Assembly (NCBI RefSeq): GCF_021130785.1
Contig: NC_060211.1
Location: 28,257,001-28,321,000 of the forward strand
DNA length: 64,000 nt
Source: Homalodisca vitripennis
Taxonomy: Eukaryota > Arthropoda > Insecta > Hemiptera > Cicadellidae
Reading direction: 5' to 3'
The translations under genes and the position numbers were made by a program. Every line of letters begins with the position of its first letter. The stretch's first letter is position 1. The notes under the pieces were generated by a model. The model made no database searches and had not been told where the DNA came from. It saw nothing but the letters and a program-made list of their open reading frames with translations. Below, piece after piece: positions 45,545 to 56,904 of this stretch.

Positions 45545-46920
45545 ACCAGAGTTTAATAAACACTGCGAAAATATTGCACTGATAGTTCTAATTAATTATA
45601 ATTCTAACACAAAATTAGAGTTTGCTATTTTTGCTCTGAGAGAAAAAGTATATAATTCTGACCTGCATAAAATTATATGGATTAAAATAAACGTCAATAA
45701 TTTTAACACATTTTAATACTTGCATATATCAGTTTCGTTCATATTTAAAGATGATACATGACACAGTAAAGTACGTTTTTGCTTTCCAAGCCAAGTTCGC
45801 TATATCATAATATTTCCTCTGTCCAGTCTAGGAATTATATCAGTATTTATACACATAATCATTATCGTGTACCTCACCAGATAGAAATAGACGCGATGTC
45901 CCCTCAACAATGTTCTGCCATAAAAATTACATTTAGTGTCTCGAGTATTGTTTTGTGATTCCATTTGCTATAATCACGGACTCACTGCGATCGTTTGATT
46001 CTTTAAATCGTAGTCACGCAGCGAATGGTTTGTTGAATCATGCAAATGCCCAGTCCCTCCCTCCGTGTTTGTTCCTTGAGGTGCTGTAAATATACCGTCC
46101 TACAACGTCTAAGGAAACCAAATTCAATACTTTACATTTACACATTGAAATTTAGTTAACTGAGGTAAAATACACAATAAATTAATTGGTTAGCCTTGTT
46201 GCCATGATGTTGAAATAAGAATTGTTGTTACTTTTGTTATGCTTTCACTCTGTAAATGTAAAAAATCTAAAATAGTAATTAAATTAATTAAACACATAAT
46301 CTTGCTGTCATAATACAATGTTTACACAGAACAAAAAATTACATTTAACAGATTATTCTAATTAATATTTTGCAACTTTAGAGACCAAGATGTGATTTTT
46401 AATTGGTTTAGTGACCAGTGGGGCATAGACCGAAGGAATTTTCGAAATAAGATTAGGTCTATATTCATCCCAAGGACCCTAAGAATGTCCATGTAAAATG
46501 TCAGTACAGTCGGTTGAATAGTTTGGGCGTGAAAGCTTAACAAAAAAAAAACAAAGGCACTTTCGAATTTGTAAATTAAGTAAAGTTTTCAGGTAACTTT
46601 CAGGTTTCACTTTTTTTAGCTGATAAAATTTGAAGAAAAATAGTGTTTTTTCAAGAATTGGAGGTGCCAGTTGTATCCTAATTACGTAATTCGAATATAG
46701 TCCATTTTGGGTTCTATAAATTGGTTTATTTCTTTATAAATTATACACACTATTACTGCAATTTTGTAAAGAAATCATCTGCTGCAACAAAATCAAAATC
46801 AGATGACTTTTGTTTTGAAATAATAATTACTGCACACTTATTATTAAATATATAATCTCAGAAATTGAATCAGACTTTCATTGCGGCATTTGCGAGGATT
46901 CAGCAATAGAGGAATGGAAA
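45545..46920. other. AT-rich stretch, nothing recognised
   Basis: A TTGTTGCCATGATG phrase near 46,198 may be a further RTE-like scrap. No gene was seen. Confidence 0.4.
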
Positions 46921-46924
46921 TGGC

Positions 46925-47150
46925 TGTAATATAATTGAATTCTCTTGTGCACCAAGGCGGGTAGTAAAGCCTGTTTATGCGGGTGGAGAAGTAATAAGGA
47001 AGTCATGAATATGCAGATATCCCCTCAGCACACCTTTCTTCGATTGTTGTGTAAGTGACTTATAAAAGGCAGTCTGTTCTGCAATAAATCCCTCTTATAT
47101 TGTTAGTCATCCTTTTATTGGGAACCGACTGTACCAAACGACCTTACGTT
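46925..47150 (+). promoter_or_regulatory. Possible solo LTR or promoter module
   Basis: TTATAAAAGG at 47,051-47,060 is a good TATA box. CAGTCT lies just downstream and AATAAA follows within about 25 bases, at 47,082. A CTCTTATATTGTTAGTCATC stretch and GGGAACCGACTGTACC come next. The close spacing of TATA box and polyadenylation signal is typical of a retrotransposon LTR. No second LTR, primer binding site or gag/pol remnant was found, and the TG..CA ends are not clear, so this stays tentative. Confidence 0.3.
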
Positions 47151-47447
47151 ACGACCCATAACAACAGTGCTAACTCTTAAAACGATTTTTTTATTTCCTT
47201 GTTTTTGGTTACAGAGTTTTATTTTGTGTTTCAGTTACTACTTATATGAGTGATATTCGTTTCTTTGGTTTTTGTGTGGTATGTTAGGTATGTTTAATAA
47301 AAGGTAGACTTTTATGTGCATCGGAGCATAAAAGCATAAAAAGCCTTCGAGTCCTCGAAAACCAAAGGGAATTGTGCAAAATGAAATGAAAATTCAGGGA
47401 GTAGTAGTCGTTGTAGCAAATTTAAAATAGAATTCGAGATGCCAGTA

Positions 47448-47494
47448 CAAGTTGCTCTTTACTAAACCAAAAGAGCAACTTGTTTTTTTTTTTA
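47448..47494 (+). other. Perfect 13-bp hairpin followed by T12
   Basis: CAAGTTGCTCTTT pairs exactly with AAAGAGCAACTTG across a 9-base loop (47,448-47,482), followed immediately by twelve T. It would act as a strong RNA polymerase III stop if transcribed. No A or B box was seen upstream. Confidence 0.7.
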
Positions 47495-47499
47495 GTTGT

Positions 47500-48260
47500 T
47501 CACTGCTAAAGTAGACTTCAATCCTACATATAAAGTGTGTTCCAAATGTTATGCACACTTAAGGTATCTTGGAATCTATAAGAGATAAAAAGTAGATTAA
47601 ATAGTAAAAGTTGTGCGTAATAACAAGACCATTCAATCAATGTGGTTAAGTTAATTATTTGTTGCGTCATTCACTCGTTGCGCTCAAAAATTGGGTTTGG
47701 TCAAAAATGTAAAACTGTCACAGCTCTCTTACTAGTACCTATAATAGAAATGAAATCGTACGTTTTCTAAATGAAATCTGCGTAAAATCTATTCTAGTTT
47801 TAAAATGTTGTGATGTTAAAACTTTCAAGACCAGCAGCAAGTATACTTTTACTGATTGAAAAATACCATATATGTTGTACTTACATTGTGAGTTTCACAT
47901 AATTCATAAAACGCCGTTTTTGTATGGTTGTTTGAATGGATTTTTATTATATAATTCGAATAGTTGTTAAACCTGACTGATATTTTACTACACTGCATTT
48001 CACAGCGTATTGTTGGTATCAACTGTTTAGTGAAACATTGAAATTATATGTCAAGTTGAGTCTAAAAATAAGTGTTACTGACATTTTTATGATTGATTAC
48101 CACAATAGCATGTTTAAAAATTTAATTAGGTTGTTTAAATGTTTTATATGGTTTAATGTATAAAAACAATAGTATACAAAATGTGATAAAATCTTTTAAC
48201 TAACATGCTATTTTGGTATCAGCCACACAGATATCTATAACAGTATTCCAGTATTTTTTT
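47500..48260. other. AT-rich stretch, nothing recognised
   Basis: No gene or repeat partner was seen. Confidence 0.4.
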
Positions 48261-48264
48261 TTAA

Positions 48265-48750
48265 ATTTATATTTAAGTTTTGCTTTAGTTTTTGCAGGAA
48301 GCAAAAATATTTGCATGGAAATGTTAGTATTGATCCATTAAAACGACAACTACATATTTTACATTGGTTATAATGGTTTATAAGTGGGTCTGTTAAGCAG
48401 AATTTCTCGGTGACACTAGAATCAGCGGGTAATAAATATTTAAACACGTAAAAGGCAGAGTAATAAGAAGAGAAGTGGTGAGAGAGGACGTCCAAGGACT
48501 TCAAAGGAGCTTTTCATACTACTGGCAGATAATGAGTAGCATTTCTCACGGATTCAGACCGTGACAGTGAACGTCATGTGCTGAACCTTGATCATATCTT
48601 TGTGTCCAGTTTGATCATAACATTGATCGACGTTGGTCATTACCTTGTATCTTGATCATAACGTGCACCGATCAAAATAAAAAGTCATGGCATACTACAT
48701 GTGATATATTATCACTAAATTTGTATAAATTTTACGTTTAAGAAAGTAAA
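48265..48750 (-). repeat. Inverted repeat family J, left copy
   Basis: It pairs with 51,935-52,395. The segment at 48,290-48,504 has an open frame on the minus strand that begins at a TTG and reads LDVLSHHFSSYYSAFYVFKY and onward. It differs from the right copy by one residue over about 70 codons. A second segment contains TTGATCATAACGTGCACCGA and several TGATCA palindromes and is less conserved, with small indels. The family and function are unknown. Confidence 0.8.
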
Positions 48751-48754
48751 ATCG

Positions 48755-51080
48755 AACCCTAACATATGATGTTACTGTAGTAGGATCTGTGACATGTACA
48801 TAAGAATTTCGATCCACGTCCGACGTGGTTAGTAATGAATTGCCATACCTTGTCTAAAGACCTGTCAGACCGAGTACCCTGCTGCCAGGTGCCGTCATAG
48901 ATCAGATGCCCCACGGAGTGTATAAAATTTACTACTTAGTATTTTTTAAACGACACTGTAAATAAATAAATAAATATTTATACGTTATAAGTAACACTGT
49001 TTATCTATTATTAATATTCCTTCATCGGTCCTTCCCACTGCCGCACAGCAAGCACTGACGATCAAGTAAAGAACGTGTCGCTATCATGTATCGTACATGA
49101 TGCTTAATATGATCATAATAAATTTGGTTATCTTTGACTGAACAACAGGATAGTAAATTTAAATGTTTTCAATAAATAACAACATACAATCTTGATTATC
49201 ACATTATACAAGTACATTACAAGTTATATTATTTAAAGAATCTATGACTTGAAGTAATTTATCGACAGCCTCCTCATGCACAGGAACAGTTCTTCTGTAA
49301 ATGGAGTACTGAAATATATTTCTATTGCAATTATCACCACCTATCCCAGTTGATTTGTTTGTGGTAATTGTATATTATAGTTTCACAATAAAGATAGTTT
49401 ATTAGAAAATCACTAAACTAAACATGAACAGATAGGGCGTTTCAAGTAATGCATAATTTCGTATATAGCAGTGCAATAATAAAAAAGAACCGTTTCAACA
49501 ACAGAAACACCTATAAATAGGTGAAGTGGCAATTTCATTGCCTCATCCGGTGTTTTCGTCCCCGACTATCTTCGGATATCTTCAGACAAACATGATTCCA
49601 GGAGTCAAGTGTGAGACAGCCTCAGATACCAGACGCTGCAATAAAAGGCAGGCGAACTGGAGCAAAACTCAACATTAAAATATGGAATTTTGTTCATACC
49701 AACAGTGAATCCGCCTGCAATAAATTTCAATTTGTGACTATCTGAAGGTTTAACAATGCATTAGGATCGAGTTATTAATATTATTCGTGCTCCCTTAAAT
49801 GATTAAGCGAGTATGTATAACACGCTAGAGCTGGGGTTAGAACCCCGAGTCCCCAATATGTAAGGATAGTTGCTGAAAACCCAAAAATCAAGGATGAGTA
49901 CTATGAAACTCTGAACTGAGTACTAAATATCCCAAAATATCACTACAGACAATGATTACATATTTTTAAACTGCTATGATTTAAATGTTATAGTCATTAA
50001 GCTCATTTATTAAAAGTATACACCCAATTAAGGAAATAGAATAGCTTTAAGGTAAAATGTAGCAAACGCCAAGTTGATATGATGAGAGCGGGGTAATTGA
50101 GATCTCCTGGCGTGAGGTGGTTTTGTTCAAGACTCTCAGCTTTAATTAAATTCGTTGACATTCTCTTTTGGATTTAATGAAGAATATACCTAGCTTGGTA
50201 TATACAATATATTACAGTCCAAGGGCCAACAGCCAATTTGCTCACAATCTGGTTTTTATTGAGGAATCTATACATCTATTGAGGAATTTCATAATCACTC
50301 AATGATAATCAGTTGCGCTAATATTGGTGGGGATCGAGTGTTGAGGCTATCGTAAAGGTTAAAAATATAAAACAATTATTATTCTTTCGAAAAAAAAAAA
50401 ATAGTTAGCTTAAAACACAAAACCGTGAGACATGTCAATTAGTTTTAAATCCGTATCAATTAAACTTACGTAGAAAGAAGCGACTGTGTGCCAATTTATC
50501 AAGTTGTCTGTCAGTGATAAACCTAATTATTTGTGTACCCGATGATCTATTTTGAATGTGTCAAGCTAAGAAACACATCATTTGCAAAAAAAATATGGTT
50601 TGATATTTCAAACTCTTTCAATACCCTACTATCTCCATCTCCACCAAAATTAGTGCAGATGAATATATTTCTTCTTTAAATTCCTCTACCGATAAGGAAA
50701 TCTAGGTTGTGTTCATAAAATGCAAATTGGTATTTGGTCTCTAGACATAAGACTTGCATACAATTAGAGGAAAAAATTTGAAAAGTAATGTTGTGGCGGT
50801 AGTTTCAACAACACCTGGTTGCGCAAATTAAGGGGATTTGATACTAAAAATAGGTAAAAATCATGACTTAAAAAAAATTGCTTTGTGATAATTTTGTCTA
50901 TTAGGTTATTACACACAAAAAATGTAATATTACTCATGTTTCAACATTATTTTCATGAAAACACGACTATTTTCATAAGTTTTATTTGATTATTTCATTT
51001 TATCAAAATTTGGAACATTATGTCATATCAAATATTTTTTTATAGGTTAGTATAACAATATGTCACTTTTATTTATAAAC
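48755..51080. other. AT-rich stretch between the inverted copies, nothing recognised
   Basis: No transposase or other coding sequence was seen between the two family J copies. A weak tRNA B-box-like GGTTAGAACCCCG lies near 49,835 without a cloverleaf. Confidence 0.4.
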
Positions 51081-51082
51081 AT

Positions 51083-51402
51083 ACTAGCTGTTTCTCACGG
51101 CTTCGCACTCTTTTCGTAAGCTTTGCTCGCATATGAGTACTTCTGGTTCAAGTGAGTACTTCATCTTCAACGCTGATGTAGAGTTTGCCTTGTTGCCATG
51201 TAAAAACTTAGCGCCTTTAAATAACGTTAGGCTATTTAATATACGTAACTGTCTCGTAATTGCAGTTTATAATGTGCAGGCGCTTTGAAAACTTGTATCT
51301 TTTGCCGCGCCGCCTGGTGGTTGGTTACATCATTGGACATAGCATATAAACAAACCTTCTCCGTGGAAAACAAATATACATAAAAATTTTCATAATGATC
51401 AG
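51083..51402 (+). mobile_element. RTE-like retrotransposon 3' end, copy 2
   Basis: It opens with ACTAGCTGTTTCTCACGGCT and continues as the 34.5-kb copy does: CACTTCTGGTTCAAGTGA-like, TTTGCCTTGTTGCCATG, then GCAGGCGCTTTGAAAACTT and CGCCGCCTGGTGG. It lacks the two hairpins of copy 1, so those are an insertion there. Confidence 0.65.
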
Positions 51403-51486
51403 TCAAATAGTTGCTTAGTCTATAAAATATATAGAAACAAAAAAACATTGATTTATACATATATATATATATATATATAAAATATA

Positions 51487-51600
51487 TAAATTTATAAATA
51501 TGAGGATATTTATAGTAAATCTATATGTATATATACATTAATATTTTTTATATATAAAATATATATTTACTATAAAAGTTCCTCATATTTATAAATTTTA
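51487..51600. repeat. AT-rich hairpin
   Basis: AATTTATAAATATGAGGA and TATAGTAAAT pair with ATTTACTATA and TCCTCATATTTATAAATT across a TA-rich loop. It lies directly beside a short TA microsatellite (51,458-51,480). Confidence 0.75.
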
Positions 51601-51934
51601 ATTATATAATTCCTTTTTATTTATATTCAATGTTTATGAAAAAAAGGTGACATGACTAAAAGTTTTGTCAATCAGCTGATTTTACTTGGTCGTAAAATAA
51701 GATGGAATAAACCATTTTATGCTGCTCCTTGTGTGATTATTGTTTATTTTATTGTACTTAATAACTAATTCTTGGTAGAGTAAAGAAAAGTATGCAAAAT
51801 ATTGCACTTCGAAACAACTTGCAAGTTAAAAGCAGACGCTAATATGCATGTAAATATTTAATGCCCTATTTATATTAAAATATGACGTGTTTAGGGTTTG
51901 TTGCAGTATAGGGTAAATGTTGTTCGTGTTACTT

Positions 51935-52395
51935 TCTTGAAAGTAAAAGTTATCGTACAAAATTAATGTTATTATATGATATGTGCTATGACTTTTTATC
52001 TTTATCGGTGCACGTTATGATCAAGACAGGTTATGACCAACGTAGATCAATGTTATGATCAAACTTTACACAAAGATATGATCAAGGTTCACTGTTACGG
52101 CCTGAATCCGTGAGAAATGCTACTCATTATCTGCCAGTAGTATGAAAAGCTCCTTTGAAGTCCTTGGACGTCCTCTCTCACCACTTCTCTTCTTATTACT
52201 CCGCCTTTTACGTGTTTAAATATTTATTACCCGCTGATTCTAGTGTCACCGAGAAATTGTGCTTAACAGATCCGCTTATAAACCATTATAACCAATGTAA
52301 AATATGTAGTTGTCGTTTTAATGGATCAATACTAACATTTCCATGCAAATATTTTTGGCTTTTTACAAAAATTAAATTAAAATTAAAGTATATTA
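51935..52395 (+). repeat. Inverted repeat family J, right copy
   Basis: Counterpart of 48,265-48,750. The open frame from 52,155 begins at TTG rather than ATG. It carries DSSVTEKLCLTDPLINHYNQ and a Cys-x-Cys near CKICSCRF. Among the codons I compared with the left copy, three changes are silent and one replaces Phe by Leu. Confidence 0.8.
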
Positions 52396-52577
52396 AACGT
52401 GTTTAAACCCTAAAAGTAAATGTGTGATTATTTTGAGGGCCACCCGACTCCGCTTTTTTGTTTGTACCCTTGGCAATCCTTCTTAAAAGGTGTGCATATC
52501 TTAAGATATACAGTATATGGAATTCGTCAAATAATTAAAAACCCGTTTTTATTGACGATTGAAAGGAGTTTTTATCA

Positions 52578-52948
52578 TAAGTACAAAATAAGTGGCATTT
52601 TTGGATAATATAGTTAAATAGTTTTGGATTTATATTAATTTTGTCTCGAAAAACACCAATATCCGACCTTGTGGTAAACAGAGTTTGAATGAGTACATGA
52701 TCTGCCACCTGGAATAAAACAAAATAACTTAGTAAATACATCTATTTCTGTTGATAAACTAAAAAAATAAAATATAGTAAGTAGATTTATTTACTAAGTT
52801 ATTTGGTTTTATTCCAGGTTGCAGATGATATTGTTATTCAAACGCTGTTTCCCGTGTCATGGATTTTCATGTTTTTCAATACAAAATCCAATATAAATAC
52901 AAAACTCTTTAACTACATTATCCAAGTTTTTACCACTTATTCTGTACT
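52578..52948. repeat. Inverted exon-like duplication
   Basis: Two arms of about 165 bases (52,578-52,745 and about 52,785-52,948) face each other across a 40-base centre. In both, read outward from the centre, a TTTATTCCAG acceptor-like sequence is followed by an open frame. The right arm reads VADDIVIQTLFPVSWIFMFF and the left arm VADHVLIQTLFTTRSDIGVF. Both later share a NIN-x-KLFNYIIQ stretch. Several differences fall in third codon positions. This may be a duplicated exon of an unknown gene in head-to-head arrangement or a foldback element that captured one. I do not recognise the protein. Confidence 0.55.
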
Positions 52949-52949
52949 T

Positions 52950-55015
52950 ACGTACTTACATTATTTAATTCTGTACTTATAGTTTAGTTAGTTTTGGTGC
53001 GTAATGAAAAGTATTAAATAAGTAAATAAATTTACTGTATAAAATAATTAAATTTAAGGTTGGATAGCTTGATAACTAATACAGTTATTTTATTAATTCT
53101 GCCTAAATGTGAAGTTTATGTCATTATTTAAAAATAATATGAAACTTTAAAAATCTATTGAATACTTTTTGTAGAATCTCAATTTTTAAATTACCTCCAA
53201 AATGTATGTAAAACACCATTTTATTTTAATTCCTGCCAAAATTCATTACACTATACCCTAACTAGAAAATACTGTAAAAGCTTTCCTTATTTAATAAAGA
53301 AATCACTTTTTCAGTAGCGAATTCCCTTAACAAGTTAGTATGCGGTCGGCCTTTTGTTTGAACATACTTCTTGCGATACGTCATGAGTTTGAAAAGTAAA
53401 CTATTTCAGTTTTGTCAACATAGATATCTTTCGGAATCCGTCGAGTTGTATACGCGATATTTCTCGAAAAAATGATGATGATTAGCCCTGAATAGATAAT
53501 TGACTGTAAGAATAAAAATTCCATCTTTACGAAAGTTGGATGCAAACTCTGCACGTGTTAATGAAACTAGTGCTGTATCCGTATGTATAAATTTTATGAA
53601 CGGTTCGGCTCCAAGAATTTTAATAGGATATTATACAAAAATGTAAAAGGATTACTGTAACATTTGTAAGTATCCTTCATATAGTTATATAGTTCGTCAC
53701 AATTTCACTTTGTTCAAAAAACACTAAGTCATTTATTGTAGTATCACTAGATAAAGGAATAAAATATACTAAGTCATTTATTAAATTTTTTTAGGAAATG
53801 CATAATCATTTTTAATTCACATAGATTGTCACGAGGGTGTTGCACAAAGCAATGACATAATTTGCCCTATAAATTTGTCTCTTCATTTCCCCCGTGTGCT
53901 GTACCGACACGATGTCTAGACGGTGTAACTTTATGTTCGGAGCAAACTTTACAAGGTTGATAAGACATAACAATAGGTCAATTGATGTAGTACTTTATTA
54001 TAAAATACTAGAACTGATCAGTGAAATCTTTTTTCACAGTGATATCTTAAATGTAAGCTGACTATTTCGTTGTTGTATTTGAAATAATATGATCAATTAC
54101 AATTTTAAACATGGTTATCACCCGACTTCGGATCAACATAGGGAATTTCATGTTCCAATCTTAACCTCTGTCAGAGTCCTGCCCCCGTTTTGATTTCAAT
54201 AGCTCATTGCAAATGTTGTTTTATATATATGTAGTTTGTGCGATGTCCATAGACCTTGTTCATCTTGTCTTCTACCATTCCATTTGTTAACATAAAATAA
54301 AGGAAAAGTACTTCAGCAGAAGGGCAAAACAACTGAAAACATATCGTCTTCCTTCATTGAAAAAAATACAATTTAAGATCATTATATTGTATTGTTGTTT
54401 GTCATTGTGTTGTAAGTAAAAATCTAATTTTCTATTTACAACAAGCTTACGATTTAATCATTATCAGGAACATTTTTATTCATAGAGTAATAAATAAAAA
54501 ACAATATAATACAGTGGAAAATATATTTTCAAATTCTGTAACAAGATTTGATTCCAACTTAATCTTGCGTTTTAGTAGCCAAGAACACTAGTGTCAATAG
54601 AAGATTTACAGCATTTAAAATATTTAGCTCATTTTATTCTCGAGATCCTACGAACAGATATACCGAAAATATTACATCCTCCGCAATAAAAAAATAAATC
54701 CTGTCAGCCTACTGAGCTATAGGCTTCAATGACGCTCAAACAGCACGATGGTTGGACATTCATTTGTTGACAAAATTTATTGCAAAATTTAAAGCCTACA
54801 GATGAAATCTCCTTTTTTGAGATATCTTACTGTATTATACATTTGCAAATTTGCTCATTAAGTTCATCAAGGTTTAGTAGCAGTCTTCAAATAGTAAAAG
54901 TTCCGGTGAGCTAAGGAGGATACTACACCGCTAGAGTGCACTAACATAAAACTTGTTCACCAACTTTGAACATTGAATTTTCACAGTACTTTTTCCCTTT
55001 TACGTTATGAATAAA
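52950..55015. other. AT-rich stretch, nothing recognised
   Basis: A possible family G scrap, GGCTTCAATGACGCTCAAA, lies near 54,722. No gene was seen. Confidence 0.4.
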
Positions 55016-55019
55016 AATG

Positions 55020-55275
55020 CCACATGTTAAAATTTCATTTTACTGTATTCACTTTCTTTAAACTTTATGTATTCTGCTATTTTATCGTTGCCATTATGAT
55101 TACCAATAAGACCAATCTAAAAATATTATAGTTAATAATCACTCAAATTCCGTGGGTGACGTGCACTATCATCAAACTAAGTGTCTTCTGTATAGAAATG
55201 AAGCTTCATGTAAAATCTCGACTTTTCCACCCACATAAGTGATAGGTTTCACCAGCACTCGCATTAAATCACGAA
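55020..55275 (+). repeat. Dispersed repeat family G, copy
   Basis: Landmarks in order are TTTACTGTATTCACTTTCTT, GTTGCCATTATGATTACC, AAGACCAATCTAAAAATAT, ACGTGCACTATCATC, AAATGAAGCTTCATG and GTGATAGGTTTCACC. It is collinear with the 24.0-kb copy but lacks that copy's hairpin insertion. Confidence 0.65.
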
Positions 55276-55279
55276 TAAA

Positions 55280-55842
55280 AAAGATTAAAGCTTTCACAGA
55301 GGTTAAAAGCAACTATTAGCTAGCTAAAGAATCGCGTTTTGATGTACGCTATTCAGGTTATTAAGAAAACATTCTGCACAATCCTTTATAATGTACAATA
55401 TTGATAGCGGTTCTACGATCTGGTAGCTGTAAGCTGTGTTAGCGAACCTGTTACATGTCAACACTACTCTATGTACAGTACACAATTTTAACACTTTGCG
55501 TCATAAGTCGAACAATGTATGATGTTGATAGATGTAGAATACCACTTGAATAACCTGAACCATTTAAAAATAGTTTAGCAATCGCTCAACCAATTACCAT
55601 GGCACTTTAGGTAAAGGTAAATATTTTCTTAAGGGTATTTACTTGAAACTATGCCATTGTGTGACATAAAGTGTCATTTTAAATGACACGATAGTATACA
55701 ATGAGTGGCAAGGTGCAGCAGTCATATGAGTGGAACACTACTATTGTATGAGCAGTCTAAAATATCCTATAATTGGTAATTATGTAATGTATAAAAAATG
55801 TCTATGGGTAAACAGGCTTTCCGACGTAGACGTAAACCTAGA
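55280..55842. other. Nothing recognised
   Basis: No gene or repeat partner was seen before the foldback element. Confidence 0.4.
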
Positions 55843-55846
55843 TGGA

Positions 55847-56316
55847 TCTTTCCGGACATTTGCCATCGTTCAGTGGAACAAAAAGACCAGTAACACTACG
55901 TTTCGAGATCTGCAATCTGATCTCTTCTTCAGGTAATTAACCTAACACATAATGACAAAATAGGCTAAAATAAACAAATGATACCAGAGCGTTGTGACAC
56001 GCCTAAACCAGGAATCACAACCACCACGTTGTGTGTCAACTTCACCAACTCAAAAACATGCACTTAATAAAAAACTAAACAGAACACTAACTATCAAAAC
56101 TGAACTACAGAATACAGTTAGTTAAGTTGACACACAACATGGTGGTTGTGATTCCTTGTTTAGGCGTGTCACAACGCTCTGGTATGATTTGTTTATTTCA
56201 GCCTAGTTTGTAATTATGTGGTAGGTTAGAATAACCTGAAGAAGAGATCAGATTGCAGATCTCGAAACGTAGTGTTACTGATTTTTGTTTCACTGAACGA
56301 TGGAAAAATATCCGGA
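55847..56316. mobile_element. Hammerhead-bearing foldback element, long-armed subfamily
   Basis: Arms of about 190 bases (55,847-56,037 and 56,125-56,316) pair almost completely around an 87-base loop. The outer ends TTCCGGACATTTGCCATCGT and ACGATGGAAAAATATCCGG recall the 25.7-kb family. The inner arms (CACAACCACCACGTTGTGTG; CCAGAGCGTTGTGACACG) are unlike the other copies. Cores lie at 55,901-55,932 on the minus strand and 56,236-56,267 on the plus strand, both intact. It ends about 150 bases before the coding exon at 56,464. It has no protein-coding sequence. Confidence 0.9.
56236..56301 (+). ncRNA. Hammerhead-like ribozyme, second sequence type
   Basis: CTGAAGA (56,236-56,242) is followed by stem II GAGATC/GATCTC with loop AGATTGCA and by GAAA at 56,264-56,267. 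Stem III can form as CGT/ACG plus AGTG/CACT with a two-base bulge. Both stems differ in sequence from the 25.7-kb family yet stay paired. Position 16.1 is A rather than the required U, and I cannot find a convincing stem I, so the fold is incomplete as read. Confidence 0.35.
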
Positions 56317-56463
56317 AAAATCCTATTTTCTTCACAATCCTTCCATCGTTCAAAATCGACTTCAAACAAATAACCCTAGATATTCTGCTCCGTAGATACT
56401 GATATATTCTATGATATTTGCTTGTCAGCTTTTTTTATAGAATTGTGTTTGTTTGTGTTCCAG

Positions 56464-56568
56464 AATGAAGCCTAGTGACTACGGGACGTGATGACGCCAT
56501 GAGACAAGATGGCGTTATGCCTCACGAGGAGTCTCAACAGCTCCTCTCAGCACCGTTGCCCAATAAAG
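56464..56568 (+). CDS. First coding exon of an unidentified gene
   Basis: A T-rich tract with TTTGTTTGTGTTCCAG ends at 56,463 and gives a strong splice acceptor; GTAAGTTC from 56,569 gives a strong donor. The 105-base exon is GC-richer than its flanks. Translation probably starts at 56,499 (GACGCCATGA, fair context). It gives 23 residues, MRQDGVMPHEESQQLL then SAPLPNK, and ends after the first base of a codon. ESQQLL fits the acidic dileucine sorting motif ([DE]xxxL[LI]), so a cytosolic tail of a membrane protein is possible, by inference only. An upstream non-coding exon must exist if the acceptor is real. The next exon is not certain; a phase-compatible frame lies at 63,179. I do not recognise the gene. 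Confidence 0.6.
56465..56502 (+). promoter_or_regulatory. Two linked upstream mini-ORFs
   Basis: uORF1 (56,465-56,491) encodes MKPSDYGT. Its stop TGA shares its last base with the ATG of uORF2 (56,491-56,502, encoding MTP). The stop of uORF2 overlaps the main start as ATGA at 56,499-56,502. A ribosome ending uORF2 would sit on the main start, which suggests translational control by reinitiation. Confidence 0.45.
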
Positions 56569-56904
56569 GTAAGTTCTTTCGGTTCTACTAGTTAGAACTG
56601 AAACAGTTCTACTGTTAGAATAGAACAGTCAGAGAACATAGGAATAAGAACAGGCGGGAATGATGTGACCTGGAGGAGTAATAACCACACTCTGATGACA
56701 CTGATCCAGTAGCTCTCTTATGGCTTTCCTTGTATCGAATTTTATTAGAATATTATAAACTGATGTAATTTATAATAAATTTTATATATTTACAATAGAA
56801 AGTATGAAACTCCACAAAGAAACTAAGCAAGAAAACAATTTTACATTTATGTGCAAATTTATCATGACAACAAAAAGTTTCATCCAAACTCTCAAAACTT
56901 TCTA

